A stretch of 7,736 nucleotides of DNA from positions 1-7,736 of the forward strand of contig JAHEZC010000109.1 of NCBI GenBank assembly GCA_023251275.1. The letters run 5' to 3'. This document shows positions 1 through 6,184 of the stretch, in pieces. Each line of letters starts with the position of its first letter. Positions within the stretch are counted from its first letter, which is position 1. This DNA is from Parafilimonas sp. (GTDB lineage Bacteria; Bacteroidota; Bacteroidia; Chitinophagales; Chitinophagaceae). The position numbers and the translations under genes are program-made. The notes under the pieces were generated by a model that did not search any database, was not told where the DNA came from, and worked only from the letters and a program-made list of their open reading frames with translations.

Positions 1-2
1 TC

Positions 3-137
3 AACCTGGTAAACCACAGCATGCAGGCAAAAGTGTGTATAGAATTTTCATTATTTGGTTTTCTTTTTTTAGTCCCACCGGTTTTTTTATGGCTAATATG
101 GAAAGGCGGTTCCCCGGTTATATTTAAAGTACAATAG
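3..137 (+). CDS. Possible C-terminal end of a membrane protein (partial)
   Basis: The frame starting at base 3 is open from the window edge to a TAG at 135-137, giving 44 residues. It is strongly hydrophobic in the middle (FSLFGFLFLVPP, then VFLWLIW), which fits one or two C-terminal membrane segments followed by a short polar tail (KGGSPVIFKVQ). The frame at base 2 is also open to a TAA at 125-127 but reads less like a protein. Only the tail is visible, so no family can be named. The DNA is AT-rich and T-runs create hydrophobic codons by chance, so this could be non-coding. Confidence 0.3.
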   Translation, partial: NLVNHSMQAKVCIEFSLFGFLFLVPPVFLWLIWKGGSPVIFKVQ

Positions 138-273
138 TTAAATTTACAAAGCGAAAATTATTTCATAGTTGAATTAATATGTTCGGGGCTGTACGAGCAA
201 TGAATGCCATCACGGCAGCAAACCTTGAACGTTGGCTATGCTTTTAAAATACGCCCAGTTTTAAACAAGCCAA

Positions 274-462
274 ATGGCCAGGGACAAAAGACAAAAACGC
301 TACTTGCATGCTCTCGATAAAGATGGGATGGTGCTGTGCAATCCCCGCGATAAGGAAGCAGCTCATCGGGCTCAGACAGAAGGGATTGCCACCGACGAAT
401 GGAAGGCGGTAACATGTCGCAAATGCCTGTTACTGATCCATAAGCGCAACAAGGCTCGTTAA
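274..462 (+). CDS. Small hypothetical protein with putative His/Cys zinc site
   Basis: This is a 62-residue basic protein starting at ATG 274. I do not recognise a named family with certainty. Visible features are a HALDKDG segment with His12, an LCNP segment with Cys22, and a VTCRKC segment with Cys48 and Cys51, so His-x9-Cys-x25-Cys-x2-Cys could bind one zinc ion. The ending VTCxxCL resembles many short zinc-ribbon-like proteins in bacteria and phages. No Shine-Dalgarno sequence precedes the ATG, which is normal for Bacteroidota. The gene stands alone, with 136 bp of non-coding DNA before it and an inverted-repeat element after it. An opposite-strand frame (236-469) covers the same DNA, but the ordered His/Cys spacing favours the plus strand. 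Function unknown. Confidence 0.55.
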   Translation: MARDKRQKRYLHALDKDGMVLCNPRDKEAAHRAQTEGIATDEWKAVTCRKCLLLIHKRNKAR

Positions 463-516
463 TCCCCAACTATCCCCAGACTTCCGCAGGTGTCCAAGGA
501 TTTTAAATAAAAAGAC

Positions 517-547
517 AGTCTCCCGCAAACGGGACAAGTGATGACTG
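517..547 (+). repeat. Left arm of inverted repeat pair
   Basis: The left unit starts AGTCTCCCGC, has an AAA loop, and continues CGGGACAAGT. The TCCCG and CGGGA segments (521-525 and 530-534) form a 5-bp hairpin. The bases just before the hairpin read ACAG, whereas the other arm has GTAG at the equivalent place. Read as DNA it pairs with 691-723. Confidence 0.6.
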
Positions 548-723
548 GAATTTAACGTCGTAAAGTATCTGCTGCAGTCAAATGCTCAGGTGGCAGCAAA
601 CCCTTCATTCCATAATTAAACTTTCTGAATTAGTGATCAGCATTTATACCGAGAATACCCCCTATAGGCGAGGCTTTTCATTTGCATCCGCAGTCGCAAC
701 TTGTCCCCGCCAAGCGGGAGACT
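517..723. repeat. REP-doublet/MITE-like element with inverted hairpin ends
   Basis: The gene-free stretch 463-798 is dominated by two inverted copies of one sequence. The left arm begins at 517 (AGTCTCCCGC, then CGGGACAAGT to 539, then a divergent triplet and GACTG at 543-547). The right arm read on the minus strand from 723 gives AGTCTCCCGC, then CGGGGACAAGT down to 699, then GACTG at 695-691. The arms agree over about 31-33 bases apart from a short loop and a few mismatches. Each arm can also fold alone (TCCCG/CGGGA on the left, CCCGC/GCGGG on the right). The 151 bases between the arms show no gene. Two inverted hairpin units around a short spacer is the layout of REP doublets (REPINs) and of MITEs. 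A structured RNA closed by a long terminal stem is an alternative. No transposase is present in the window. Confidence 0.6.
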
Positions 724-727
724 ACGG
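691..727 (-). repeat. Right arm of inverted repeat pair, with GTAG next to the hairpin
   Basis: Read on the minus strand from 727, this unit has GTAG immediately followed by a hairpin (TCTCCCGC, TTG, GCGGGGA) and then ACAAGT and GACTG. A GTAG tetranucleotide 5' of an imperfect hairpin is the arrangement recognised by REP-associated tyrosine transposases (RAYTs) in enterobacterial REPs. Applying that rule to this Bacteroidota repeat is inference. Confidence 0.5.
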
Positions 728-759
728 ACAGCAGCAAATTATCTTTGTGTAGAAAACTA

Positions 760-773
760 CCTGAGGTTTCAGG
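760..773 (-). terminator. Weak hairpin downstream of the lipoprotein gene
   Basis: On the minus strand, 25 bases after the stop of the lipoprotein gene, CCTGA-AACC-TCAGG forms a 5-bp stem followed by TAGTTTTCT. A second tiny hairpin (GTAG-TTTT-CTAC) lies at 749-760 and shares one base with the first. The position suits transcript ending, but the stem is short and the T-run is interrupted. Confidence 0.3.
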
Positions 774-798
774 AGTTAGGAATTATATCTGCTTCATC

Positions 799-1632
799 TT
801 ATTTGTAAAAATATTCTTTAGACAGCCAGGTTTCCACATCATCGTTATACGATTCCTTTGAAATTTTATTTCTATCAGTTAAGGTATAATTCAATCCTGC
901 GTCAATTGTCTTTCCATATACAGTACGGGAAACTTTCCTGATTGTTGATTCAGAAAAAAGCTTTGGAAAATACAAAAGCATATTATAATAACTAAAATCG
1001 GCAAAAGGGTTTTCATAAATATAAAGCAACGAATCTGTTTGTCGAAATATATTGGGAGTTGAAGTATCATAACTAAAGTAAAAAGTATCCTTATAAGGAG
1101 TATCTGTGCTATTAAAATCAAAATGAGTTCTTATGAACTTGGAAATATTTTGGTTTTCATATTCAAAAGCATAATGGACATAATAGCCATTTGAGATAAA
1201 TAATTTAACATTCACCGAATCTAAAAGATTTGTTCCGGGTTTATAAAAAAAATCAGTTTCTGCTTTAAATATGGGACTTCCTGCGGTGTCTTCATAATGA
1301 TACTGCAGCCGTAAGGGTAATTTAAAATTCATCAAAAAATATTCTACATAAACATTATAATAATCCGGAGAAGAAATTTTTACAATACTGTCTCCCAAAT
1401 ACTCAATGTGCGCATAATGGTGGGTTGGGAGGTTACCGCCCTGGGGGTATGCAGTATATATTTCTGCAATTCTCTTGTCAGAATATCTGTATTCCCATAT
1501 ACCTATGCTGTCGCCTTTTATACCTGTTAACTCAGAATCATTTTCATTTGCATCAGTAATGAATATATCTTCATTTTTTCTACATGCAGTCAGCATAAAA
1601 ATTGATAAAATAAAAATGGGAAATTTTTTCAT
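799..1632 (-). CDS. Hypothetical lipoprotein, AT-rich orphan gene
   Basis: This is a 277-residue secreted lipoprotein starting at ATG 1632. Residues 1-17 form a type II signal peptide: MKK, a hydrophobic core, and a lipobox LTAC with the lipidated Cys17. The mature protein starts CRKNED; basic then acidic residues just after the Cys loosely resemble the surface-export signal described for Bacteroidota lipoproteins, so the outer leaflet of the outer membrane is possible. The rest is rich in Tyr, Phe, Asp and Asn, with repeated strand-like segments such as HYAHIEYLGDSIVKI and YAFEYENQNISKFIRTHFDF, similar in style to DUF4595-type and YD-repeat-like beta-rich lipoproteins. I cannot assign a family firmly. 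Codon use is much more AT-rich than in the flanking genes (about 25% GC around 961-1020), suggesting relaxed constraint or horizontal origin. No operon partner: the nearest gene on this strand ends 155 bp upstream. Confidence 0.85.
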   Translation of the reverse strand: MKKFPIFILSIFMLTACRKNEDIFITDANENDSELTGIKGDSIGIWEYRYSDKRIAEIYTAYPQGGNLPTHHYAHIEYLGDSIVKISSPDYYNVYVEYFLMNFKLPLRLQYHYEDTAGSPIFKAETDFFYKPGTNLLDSVNVKLFISNGYYVHYAFEYENQNISKFIRTHFDFNSTDTPYKDTFYFSYDTSTPNIFRQTDSLLYIYENPFADFSYYNMLLYFPKLFSESTIRKVSRTVYGKTIDAGLNYTLTDRNKISKESYNDDVETWLSKEYFYK

Positions 1633-1758
1633 CGAACGATCTTCTTTAAGAAAATCCAGTTAGTTTTTATTTGACCAGTTCTTTAGAAACTCTATGTCTT
1701 GCAATCCGTTTTGATATTGTATTATGTAAACGTTGTTCTTAAACCAAATATTGCGGCA

Positions 1759-1778
1759 GGTTAAAAAATGGATTAACC
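1759..1778 (-). terminator. Inverted repeat just after the ligase stop codon
   Basis: GGTTAA and TTAACC (1759-1764, 1773-1778) form a perfect 6-bp inverted repeat with an 8-base loop, only 9 bases past the stop at 1788. An overlapping alternative pairs CAGGTT (1757-1762) with AACCTG (1780-1785). There is no T-run after the second arm on the minus strand, so this is at best a weak or Rho-assisted end for the ligase operon. Confidence 0.25.
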
Positions 1779-1787
1779 GAACCTGGT

Positions 1788-2894
1788 TTACGCCAAAAAC
1801 TGGCTGTGTATATAGTCAACTACGCTAGAGAGATTTTGGGTCTGGTTATACACTGCAAGCTGCCTGTCTGCTCCAGTACCTTTTTCAAGGATGCGTGGTA
1901 CAATATTAATGGCTTCGCGGCTGCCAAGCTTATCTACCACATCATCTACAAAATCCAGCAACTCGTATATAAGCACACGTGTATTCACTTCAGCTTCTTT
2001 TCCGAAATCAATCAATGTCCCGTCAATTCCATAGCGGCCTGCCCGCCATTTATTTTCGTTGATAAGCGCACGGTGATACATAATGAAATTCATATTCTGG
2101 GAGCGCAATTTATACAGCTTAACACAGATGGCCTGGAACAGCGCAGCGATTGCCATCGTTTCATCAATTGTCATTGGAACATCGCAGATGCGGAATTCTA
2201 CCGTATTAAAAAACGGATGTACACGCAGATCCCACCATATCTTTTTCGCATTGTCAATGCAATTTGTTTTGATAAGCAGGTTTACATAATTCTCGTAAGA
2301 CTCTATGCTTTCAAAATAATCGGGGATGCCTGTACGCGGAAATTTATCAAATACTTTTGTCCGGAACGATTTATAACCGGTTGATCTGCCTTCCCAGAAA
2401 GGAGAGTTGGTACTTAAAGCATAGACATGCGGCAAAAAATATCTTGCGCTGTTGGCAATATGAATGGCCATCTTCCTGTCTTCCATGCCTACATGTACAT
2501 GCAGGCCAAAAATGAGGTTGCTCCTCGCAGCTTCCTGCAATTCATTTACGATCTGGTTATAGCGTACATGGTCGGTGATCAACTGGCTCTCCCAATGACT
2601 GAAAGGATGTGTGCCGGAAGCTCCCACCCATAAGCCAAGATCTGCAGCAATCTGGGAAATGGTATTTCGTAAGATGGAGACATCATGGCGGGCCTCATCA
2701 ATATCCTGGCAAATATCGGTGCCTACTTCTACTACTGCCTGGTGCATCTCTGCCTTTACTTTATCCTTAATTATTTTGTGCCCTTCCGAAACAATTTTCT
2801 GCTCATGGCTTTTCAACTCACGTGTCTCCGGATCGAGCACCATATATTCTTCTTCCACACCAAGTGTAAAATGCTTATAACTGATGTTTGACAT
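1788..2894 (-). CDS. Carboxylate-amine ligase, GCS2/YbdK family
   Basis: This 368-residue cytoplasmic enzyme belongs to the glutamate-cysteine ligase type 2 (GCS2, YbdK-like) family, which joins a carboxylate to an amine using ATP; E. coli YbdK has weak gamma-glutamylcysteine synthetase activity. Length and motifs fit the whole family domain: GVEEE at 12-16 (metal-binding acids), VEVGT at 55-59, GTHP at 94-97, HVHVG at 132-136, NSPFW at 163-167, WDLRVHP at 221-227 with TVEFR at 231-235, and a basic NENKWRAGRYG segment near 279-289. No key residue appears to be missing. It is the last gene of a minus-strand operon, 15 bp after the Uma2 gene, with an AGGAAAG Shine-Dalgarno-like sequence before ATG 2894. 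The upstream ATP-grasp enzyme suggests both act on one small-molecule or peptide product. True glutathione synthesis is possible, but the pair is not a classical gshA/gshB set. Confidence 0.93.
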   Translation of the reverse strand: MSNISYKHFTLGVEEEYMVLDPETRELKSHEQKIVSEGHKIIKDKVKAEMHQAVVEVGTDICQDIDEARHDVSILRNTISQIAADLGLWVGASGTHPFSHWESQLITDHVRYNQIVNELQEAARSNLIFGLHVHVGMEDRKMAIHIANSARYFLPHVYALSTNSPFWEGRSTGYKSFRTKVFDKFPRTGIPDYFESIESYENYVNLLIKTNCIDNAKKIWWDLRVHPFFNTVEFRICDVPMTIDETMAIAALFQAICVKLYKLRSQNMNFIMYHRALINENKWRAGRYGIDGTLIDFGKEAEVNTRVLIYELLDFVDDVVDKLGSREAINIVPRILEKGTGADRQLAVYNQTQNLSSVVDYIHSQFLA

Positions 2895-2909
2895 AATAAC
2901 TTTCCTGTT

Positions 2910-3524
2910 TTAATATTTGAAAATATCTGCAACATTTATTTCAATTCCTGTCAATACAGAAGATGTGATAAATTCGCCCGGTGCATAAGGCTTGCTGCCA
3001 ATAAACTTTCCGTTTTGTAAATTGTAAATAATGATGTTTTCTTCAGCAGGGCTTATAATCCAATATTCGTTAACACCGGCTTCTTCATATAACCGGAATT
3101 TGTCCTGTACTTCCTTTTGTGAGTTGCCGGGTGAAAGAATTTCAACCACCATATCAGGCGCTCCGCAGCATCCTTTATCATCAAGCTTACTCATATCGCA
3201 TATCACACATAAATCGGGTTGCACCACTGTAATTACTTCATCATCTCTTTTTTTGTTTTGCATGGGAAGCCTTACATCAAATGGTGCTGAAAAAACTTTA
3301 CAAGCCTTACCAGTTAAGTAATTTCGCACTTTATAAAAGAGATTGCCGCTTACCTCCTGGTGTCTTGTATTTGGTGCAGAAAGTTTAAATATTCTTCCCC
3401 TGAACAATTCCAGCCTTTCTTCAAATCTCCATTTCAGGTAATCTGCATAAGTATATCTAAGTGATGGGTCAGGTTCTTCAACCTGCAGGATGTCTTTTTT
3501 GTCTGGATCATAAATCGTAAACAT
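2910..3524 (-). CDS. Uma2 family (DUF820) PD-(D/E)XK nuclease-like protein
   Basis: This 204-residue protein carries the Uma2 restriction-endonuclease-like fold. Visible motifs are RLELFRGRIFKLS (37-49, the family's conserved Glu before a turn), QPDLCVICD (102-110), APDMVVEILSPGNS (122-135, catalytic-type Glu128) and DKFRLYEEAGVNEYWIISP (141-159, with Lys142). These match the D...ExK layout of the family. Uma2 proteins are predicted endonucleases, abundant in cyanobacteria and Bacteroidota, but their biological role is poorly known. I place the start at ATG 3524; the frame extends eight codons further to a TTG at 3548, which is less likely. It lies 65 bp after the ATP-grasp gene and 15 bp before the GCS2 gene, hence one transcript. 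A nuclease-like gene between two amidoligases is odd and may be a chance insertion. Confidence 0.9.
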   Translation of the reverse strand: MFTIYDPDKKDILQVEEPDPSLRYTYADYLKWRFEERLELFRGRIFKLSAPNTRHQEVSGNLFYKVRNYLTGKACKVFSAPFDVRLPMQNKKRDDEVITVVQPDLCVICDMSKLDDKGCCGAPDMVVEILSPGNSQKEVQDKFRLYEEAGVNEYWIISPAEENIIIYNLQNGKFIGSKPYAPGEFITSSVLTGIEINVADIFKY

Positions 3525-3589
3525 ATCAATCCATTTTATCCAAATCAATGGTCATGGAACACATATAATGAAATAGTCTATTTGCGGAC

Positions 3590-4546
3590 TTAAGGCGCTA
3601 AATTTTCTTTGCTGCTGCTGCGCTTTACATATTCGCCCCATGTTAAATTATCTTTCCCATCTTCATGTGCCACCGCTTTTTCAATAGCGTAGTTTGCTGC
3701 TGTTTCTACCACCCATGCAAAGTTCGCTTCGCCTACACTGTTGCGATCTGCATCAGGAGCAGGGTTGCAGAAATCAATGGCATAAGGTATGCCATCACGT
3801 ATAGCTAATTCCACTGTATTAAAATCGTAACCGAGATATTTATTGATGCGTAAAACAATTTCCTCCATTGTCTGCAGTCTCTCCGCCGAAGGCGTGAAAG
3901 CGGCCGAATAACGCAGGTGATGCGGGTTGCGCGGCTCATAAGGCATAATCCTTACATATTTGCCCCCGATACAATAACAGCGATAGTATTCATCAAACAC
4001 TATTTCCTCCTGCAGCAGCATGACCAGTTGGCCTGTTTCTGCATGCTTGTCAAAAAAGTCTTCCACACTGTTGAGCTTATATACATTTTTCCATCCGCCG
4101 CCAGCAAAGGGCTTCATATATGCGGGGAAACCGGTATAATTAAAAATACTTTCCCAGTCGAGCGGGTACACGAGATTGCTGAATGAACTGTCGGTAGTAT
4201 CAGTTGGTAAATCCCGCGAAGGAAGGATGACAGTTTTGGGAACAGGCACGCCGATCTTTGTCGCAAGACAGTTGTTGAAAAATTTTTCATCAGCACTCCA
4301 CCAGAACGGATTGTTGATAACTGTAGTTCCGCAAAGCGCTGCATTTTTCAGATATGCCCTGTAAAAAGGGATATCCTGGCTGATGCGGTCAAAAATAACT
4401 GCGTATTCTGTTGCTTCACCCTGCAATACCTTGTCAATGTGCACAGGTTCAGCAACAATGCCTTCAATGTTTTTACTGTTTACTCTTTCTATAAATGCCA
4501 TGGGAAATGTTCTTTCCTGGCCGAACAGCATACCGATTTTTTTCAT
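3590..4546 (-). CDS. ATP-grasp domain ligase
   Basis: This 318-residue cytoplasmic enzyme has the three-part ATP-grasp layout. An N-terminal pre-ATP-grasp region (1-80) ends in NNPFWWSADEKF. The central lobe has IGVPVPKT (98-105) and a nucleotide loop PAYMKPFAGGGWKNVY (141-156) with Lys145 and the Gly run 149-151. LLQEEIVFDEYYRCYCIGGKYV (177-198) supplies adenine-contact residues. The C-terminal metal site is VELAIRDGIPYAIDFCNPAPD (245-265), with Glu246, Asp258 and Asn261 in the places where Mg-binding residues normally lie. It should couple ATP hydrolysis to a carboxylate-amine or carboxylate-thiol bond through an acyl-phosphate; the substrate cannot be read from sequence. It is the first gene of the minus-strand operon and diverges from the Cys-rich gene across 158 bp. 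No Shine-Dalgarno sequence precedes ATG 4546. The best guess is peptide or amide metabolite synthesis with the GCS2 enzyme. Confidence 0.9.
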   Translation of the reverse strand: MKKIGMLFGQERTFPMAFIERVNSKNIEGIVAEPVHIDKVLQGEATEYAVIFDRISQDIPFYRAYLKNAALCGTTVINNPFWWSADEKFFNNCLATKIGVPVPKTVILPSRDLPTDTTDSSFSNLVYPLDWESIFNYTGFPAYMKPFAGGGWKNVYKLNSVEDFFDKHAETGQLVMLLQEEIVFDEYYRCYCIGGKYVRIMPYEPRNPHHLRYSAAFTPSAERLQTMEEIVLRINKYLGYDFNTVELAIRDGIPYAIDFCNPAPDADRNSVGEANFAWVVETAANYAIEKAVAHEDGKDNLTWGEYVKRSSSKENLAP

Positions 4547-4645
4547 ATACAGACAATTAGCGGTTTTTAGAAAATGGTTTATGTGCTCAATTTATAAAAA
4601 CAAATCTGAATAAGGATAATAATAAACCGGAAAATATTTCCCGGA

Positions 4646-4661
4646 TATGATTCTTATCATA
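4646..4661. promoter_or_regulatory. Fur-like palindrome, candidate operator
   Basis: TATGAT-TCTT-ATCATA is a perfect inverted repeat with 6-bp arms and a 4-base spacer. It sits 22 bases upstream of a -7-type box (4683-4690) and 43 bases before the ATG of the Cys-rich gene, inside the divergent intergenic region. The arm sequence and AT-rich symmetry resemble binding sites of Fur-superfamily regulators (Fur, Zur, PerR), although the spacing is not the standard one. Metal control would suit the Cys-rich and CxxCxC products downstream. This is inference from one site. Confidence 0.35.
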
Positions 4662-4682
4662 AATTTATTTGTTGAATGGCAA

Positions 4683-4690
4683 TAATTTTG
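4683..4690 (+). promoter_or_regulatory. Bacteroidota -7 box TAATTTTG
   Basis: TAATTTTG matches the TAnnTTTG consensus of the primary Bacteroidota sigma factor exactly and ends 14 bases before ATG 4705, so the leader would be very short. No TTTG stands at the expected -33 distance; TTTG at 4668-4671 is too close. The start of the Cys-rich gene at 4705, not the upstream TTG at 4669, agrees with this promoter. Confidence 0.4.
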
Positions 4691-4704
4691 CCGAGACAAA
4701 AACA

Positions 4705-5082
4705 ATGCATACCATCGAAACAAAGATATCTGCTTCATTCCTGCTGCTGATCCTTGCATTCTGCACGTTTGACAAAGCAGCGATGTATGTTTGTTTTACT
4801 TTGAATCAACCTGTTGTAACCAAAGAATTTTGCATTAATAAAGATAAGCCGCAACTGCATTGCGAAGGTAAATGCTACCTGAACAAACAATTAGCTAATG
4901 AAGACAATGCAGCCAGTAAAAACCCTTTTCAAAAGACAGATGGCCTTAACCAGGTTTATACAACTTCTATTGATAAAGATACTGCGCCACTAATATCTTC
5001 GGCTGATTGTGAATATCCGGGAGCAGTGAATAATAACAGAACTATATCCCGTTCTTTCTCCATTTTTCATCCGCCCTGTTGA
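4705..5082 (+). CDS. Small Cys-rich exported or membrane-anchored protein
   Basis: This is a 125-residue protein starting at ATG 4705; an in-frame TTG at 4669 would precede the promoter-like box and is rejected. Residues 8-33 form one hydrophobic segment (ISASFLLLILAF, then AAMYVCF) that acts as an anchor or uncleaved signal. The exported part carries a compact motif CxNKDKPxLxCxGKCYLxKQL with Cys43, Cys53 and Cys57, plus Cys102 and a final FHPPC with Cys125. I recognise this pattern as a recurrent type of small Bacteroidota protein without a function known to me. The Cx9Cx3C spacing and following basic residues would suit metal binding or a redox role in the periplasm. It is followed 127 bp later, on the same strand, by a beta-barrel protein with its own N-terminal Cys cluster, and preceded by a Fur-like palindrome. 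A link to copper or iron handling is inference. Confidence 0.85.
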   Translation: MHTIETKISASFLLLILAFCTFDKAAMYVCFTLNQPVVTKEFCINKDKPQLHCEGKCYLNKQLANEDNAASKNPFQKTDGLNQVYTTSIDKDTAPLISSADCEYPGAVNNNRTISRSFSIFHPPC

Positions 5083-5209
5083 TTTTTATCATTCTTCCTG
5101 AATTTTATTTTGTCATTTAGCGACAGCGTTCAGCTCAATTAATTTCTTATTGCGCAGCAAGCTATTGAAACAGTTTTCAATTTTCATATTCACCATTAAA
5201 TTTTTCATT

Positions 5210-6136
5210 ATGCTACATAAAAAAATCTTTTCGATATTGATCATATTTTCTTTTTCGCTTAGCAGCATTTCATCGTATGCCTGTGAATTTTGCGGATGCG
5301 GGGTGGGTAATTTTTATCTCGGTATGTTGCCGGAATTCAAAAGCAAATTTATAGGTGTTCGCTACCAATATACGCGTTATAATACCCATATTGCGGATGA
5401 ACCTTCTGAATTTTCTCATGACTATTATCATACGGTGGAGCTATGGAGCGGATGGAACCTCGGTAAAAAATGGCAACTGCTCACCTTCGTTCCATATCAT
5501 ATCAATAAGCAAAATACAGACGATGGAATCAAAAAATCAAGCGGCCTTGGCGATGTTACTTTACTAGCCAATTACAAAGTATTTGACAGCAAAAAACTGA
5601 ATGAAAGCAGCGGAAGTAATGAACAGCAATTCTGGATCGGGGCCGGTATAAAATTGCCAACGGGTTCTTTCAACCTCGATCTTGCCGAACCTGATCTGGA
5701 AACAGGCGATGTAAATTCGCAAAACGGAACCGGCAGCGTAGACTTTTTGCTGAATGGTACGTATAATGTGCGCTTCAATCAGTCAGGCATCAACACATCA
5801 GTCAATTATAAGATCAATACTGCGAATAACCAGCATTATTATTTCGGTAACAGATTCACCGCAAACAGTTTTTATTATCATCGTTTCAATGCTGCACGCA
5901 CCGCTATAGCGCCAAATATCGGCCTTGTCTATGAGCACGCAGATGGAAATAAACTCGGCAATGAAAAAATTGAACACACCGGAGGTTTTCTTTTGGGAGC
6001 TGCAGGTGGCGTAGAAGTGAATTTCCGTAAGATGGCAGTTGGTGGCAACCTGCAACTGCCGGTAAGCCAGGACTTCGCATCGGGACAAACTGAATCAAAG
6101 CTTCGTGGAATGCTGCATATAACATTCACCCTTTAA
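5210..6136 (+). CDS. Outer-membrane MetA-type transporter with N-terminal CxxCxC
   Basis: This is a 308-residue secreted protein starting at ATG 5210; a TTG at 5150 in frame would add 20 residues ahead of a normal signal peptide and is rejected. Residues 1-24 are a type I signal peptide ending SYA. The mature protein would begin CEFCGCG (Cys25, Cys28, Cys30). The rest is alternating strand-like sequence ending LHITFTL, typical of an outer-membrane beta-barrel. GLGDVTLLANY (112-122) and GIKLPTGSF (146-154) resemble the Phenol_MetA_deg family (PF13557), loosely annotated as outer-membrane transporters. The Cys cluster at the periplasmic end is unusual for a simple porin and suggests metal binding. 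Same-strand position after the Cys-rich gene points to a shared transcript and job. Substrate unknown; the MetA name does not imply phenol use here. Confidence 0.85.
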   Translation: MLHKKIFSILIIFSFSLSSISSYACEFCGCGVGNFYLGMLPEFKSKFIGVRYQYTRYNTHIADEPSEFSHDYYHTVELWSGWNLGKKWQLLTFVPYHINKQNTDDGIKKSSGLGDVTLLANYKVFDSKKLNESSGSNEQQFWIGAGIKLPTGSFNLDLAEPDLETGDVNSQNGTGSVDFLLNGTYNVRFNQSGINTSVNYKINTANNQHYYFGNRFTANSFYYHRFNAARTAIAPNIGLVYEHADGNKLGNEKIEHTGGFLLGAAGGVEVNFRKMAVGGNLQLPVSQDFASGQTESKLRGMLHITFTL

Positions 6137-6171
6137 AGCTTTTTTTCATCGGGCTGAATCCTTAGTTTTCT

Positions 6172-6179
6172 TATTTTTG
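6172..6179 (+). promoter_or_regulatory. Bacteroidota -7 box TATTTTTG before the hydrolase
   Basis: TATTTTTG fits TAnnTTTG and ends 5 bases before ATG 6185, so transcription from it would give a nearly leaderless message. No clear -33 TTTG is present. The gap from the barrel gene is only 48 bp, so read-through from upstream is also possible. Confidence 0.3.
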
Positions 6180-6184
6180 AAAAT

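Noticed and set aside
236..469. Minus-strand 77-residue frame over the small zinc-like gene
   Set aside because: It has no recognisable motif; the plus-strand frame in the same DNA has ordered His/Cys positions, so this is the shadow.
641..723. Short minus-strand open frame within the right half of the repeat element
   Set aside because: Only about 28 codons from the arm to a stop, with stops in front and no start context; not supportable as a gene.
740..747. TATCTTTG, an exact TAnnTTTG box on the plus strand
   Set aside because: No plus-strand gene follows; the next gene reads on the minus strand and this lies beyond its 3' end. Probably chance or linked to the repeat element.
1806..2384. 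Plus-strand 192-residue frame
   Set aside because: It lies fully antisense to the GCS2 ligase, whose family motifs are intact throughout; the long frame is a by-product of that gene's codon use.
4601..4608. CAGATTTG on the minus strand as promoter of the ATP-grasp operon
   Set aside because: One mismatch to TAnnTTTG and no -33 partner; too weak to list as a feature.
5279..5284. Cys25 of the barrel protein as a lipoprotein Cys
   Set aside because: The preceding residues SYA do not make a good lipobox, and the barrel-like body with CxxCxC fits a type I signal peptide better.
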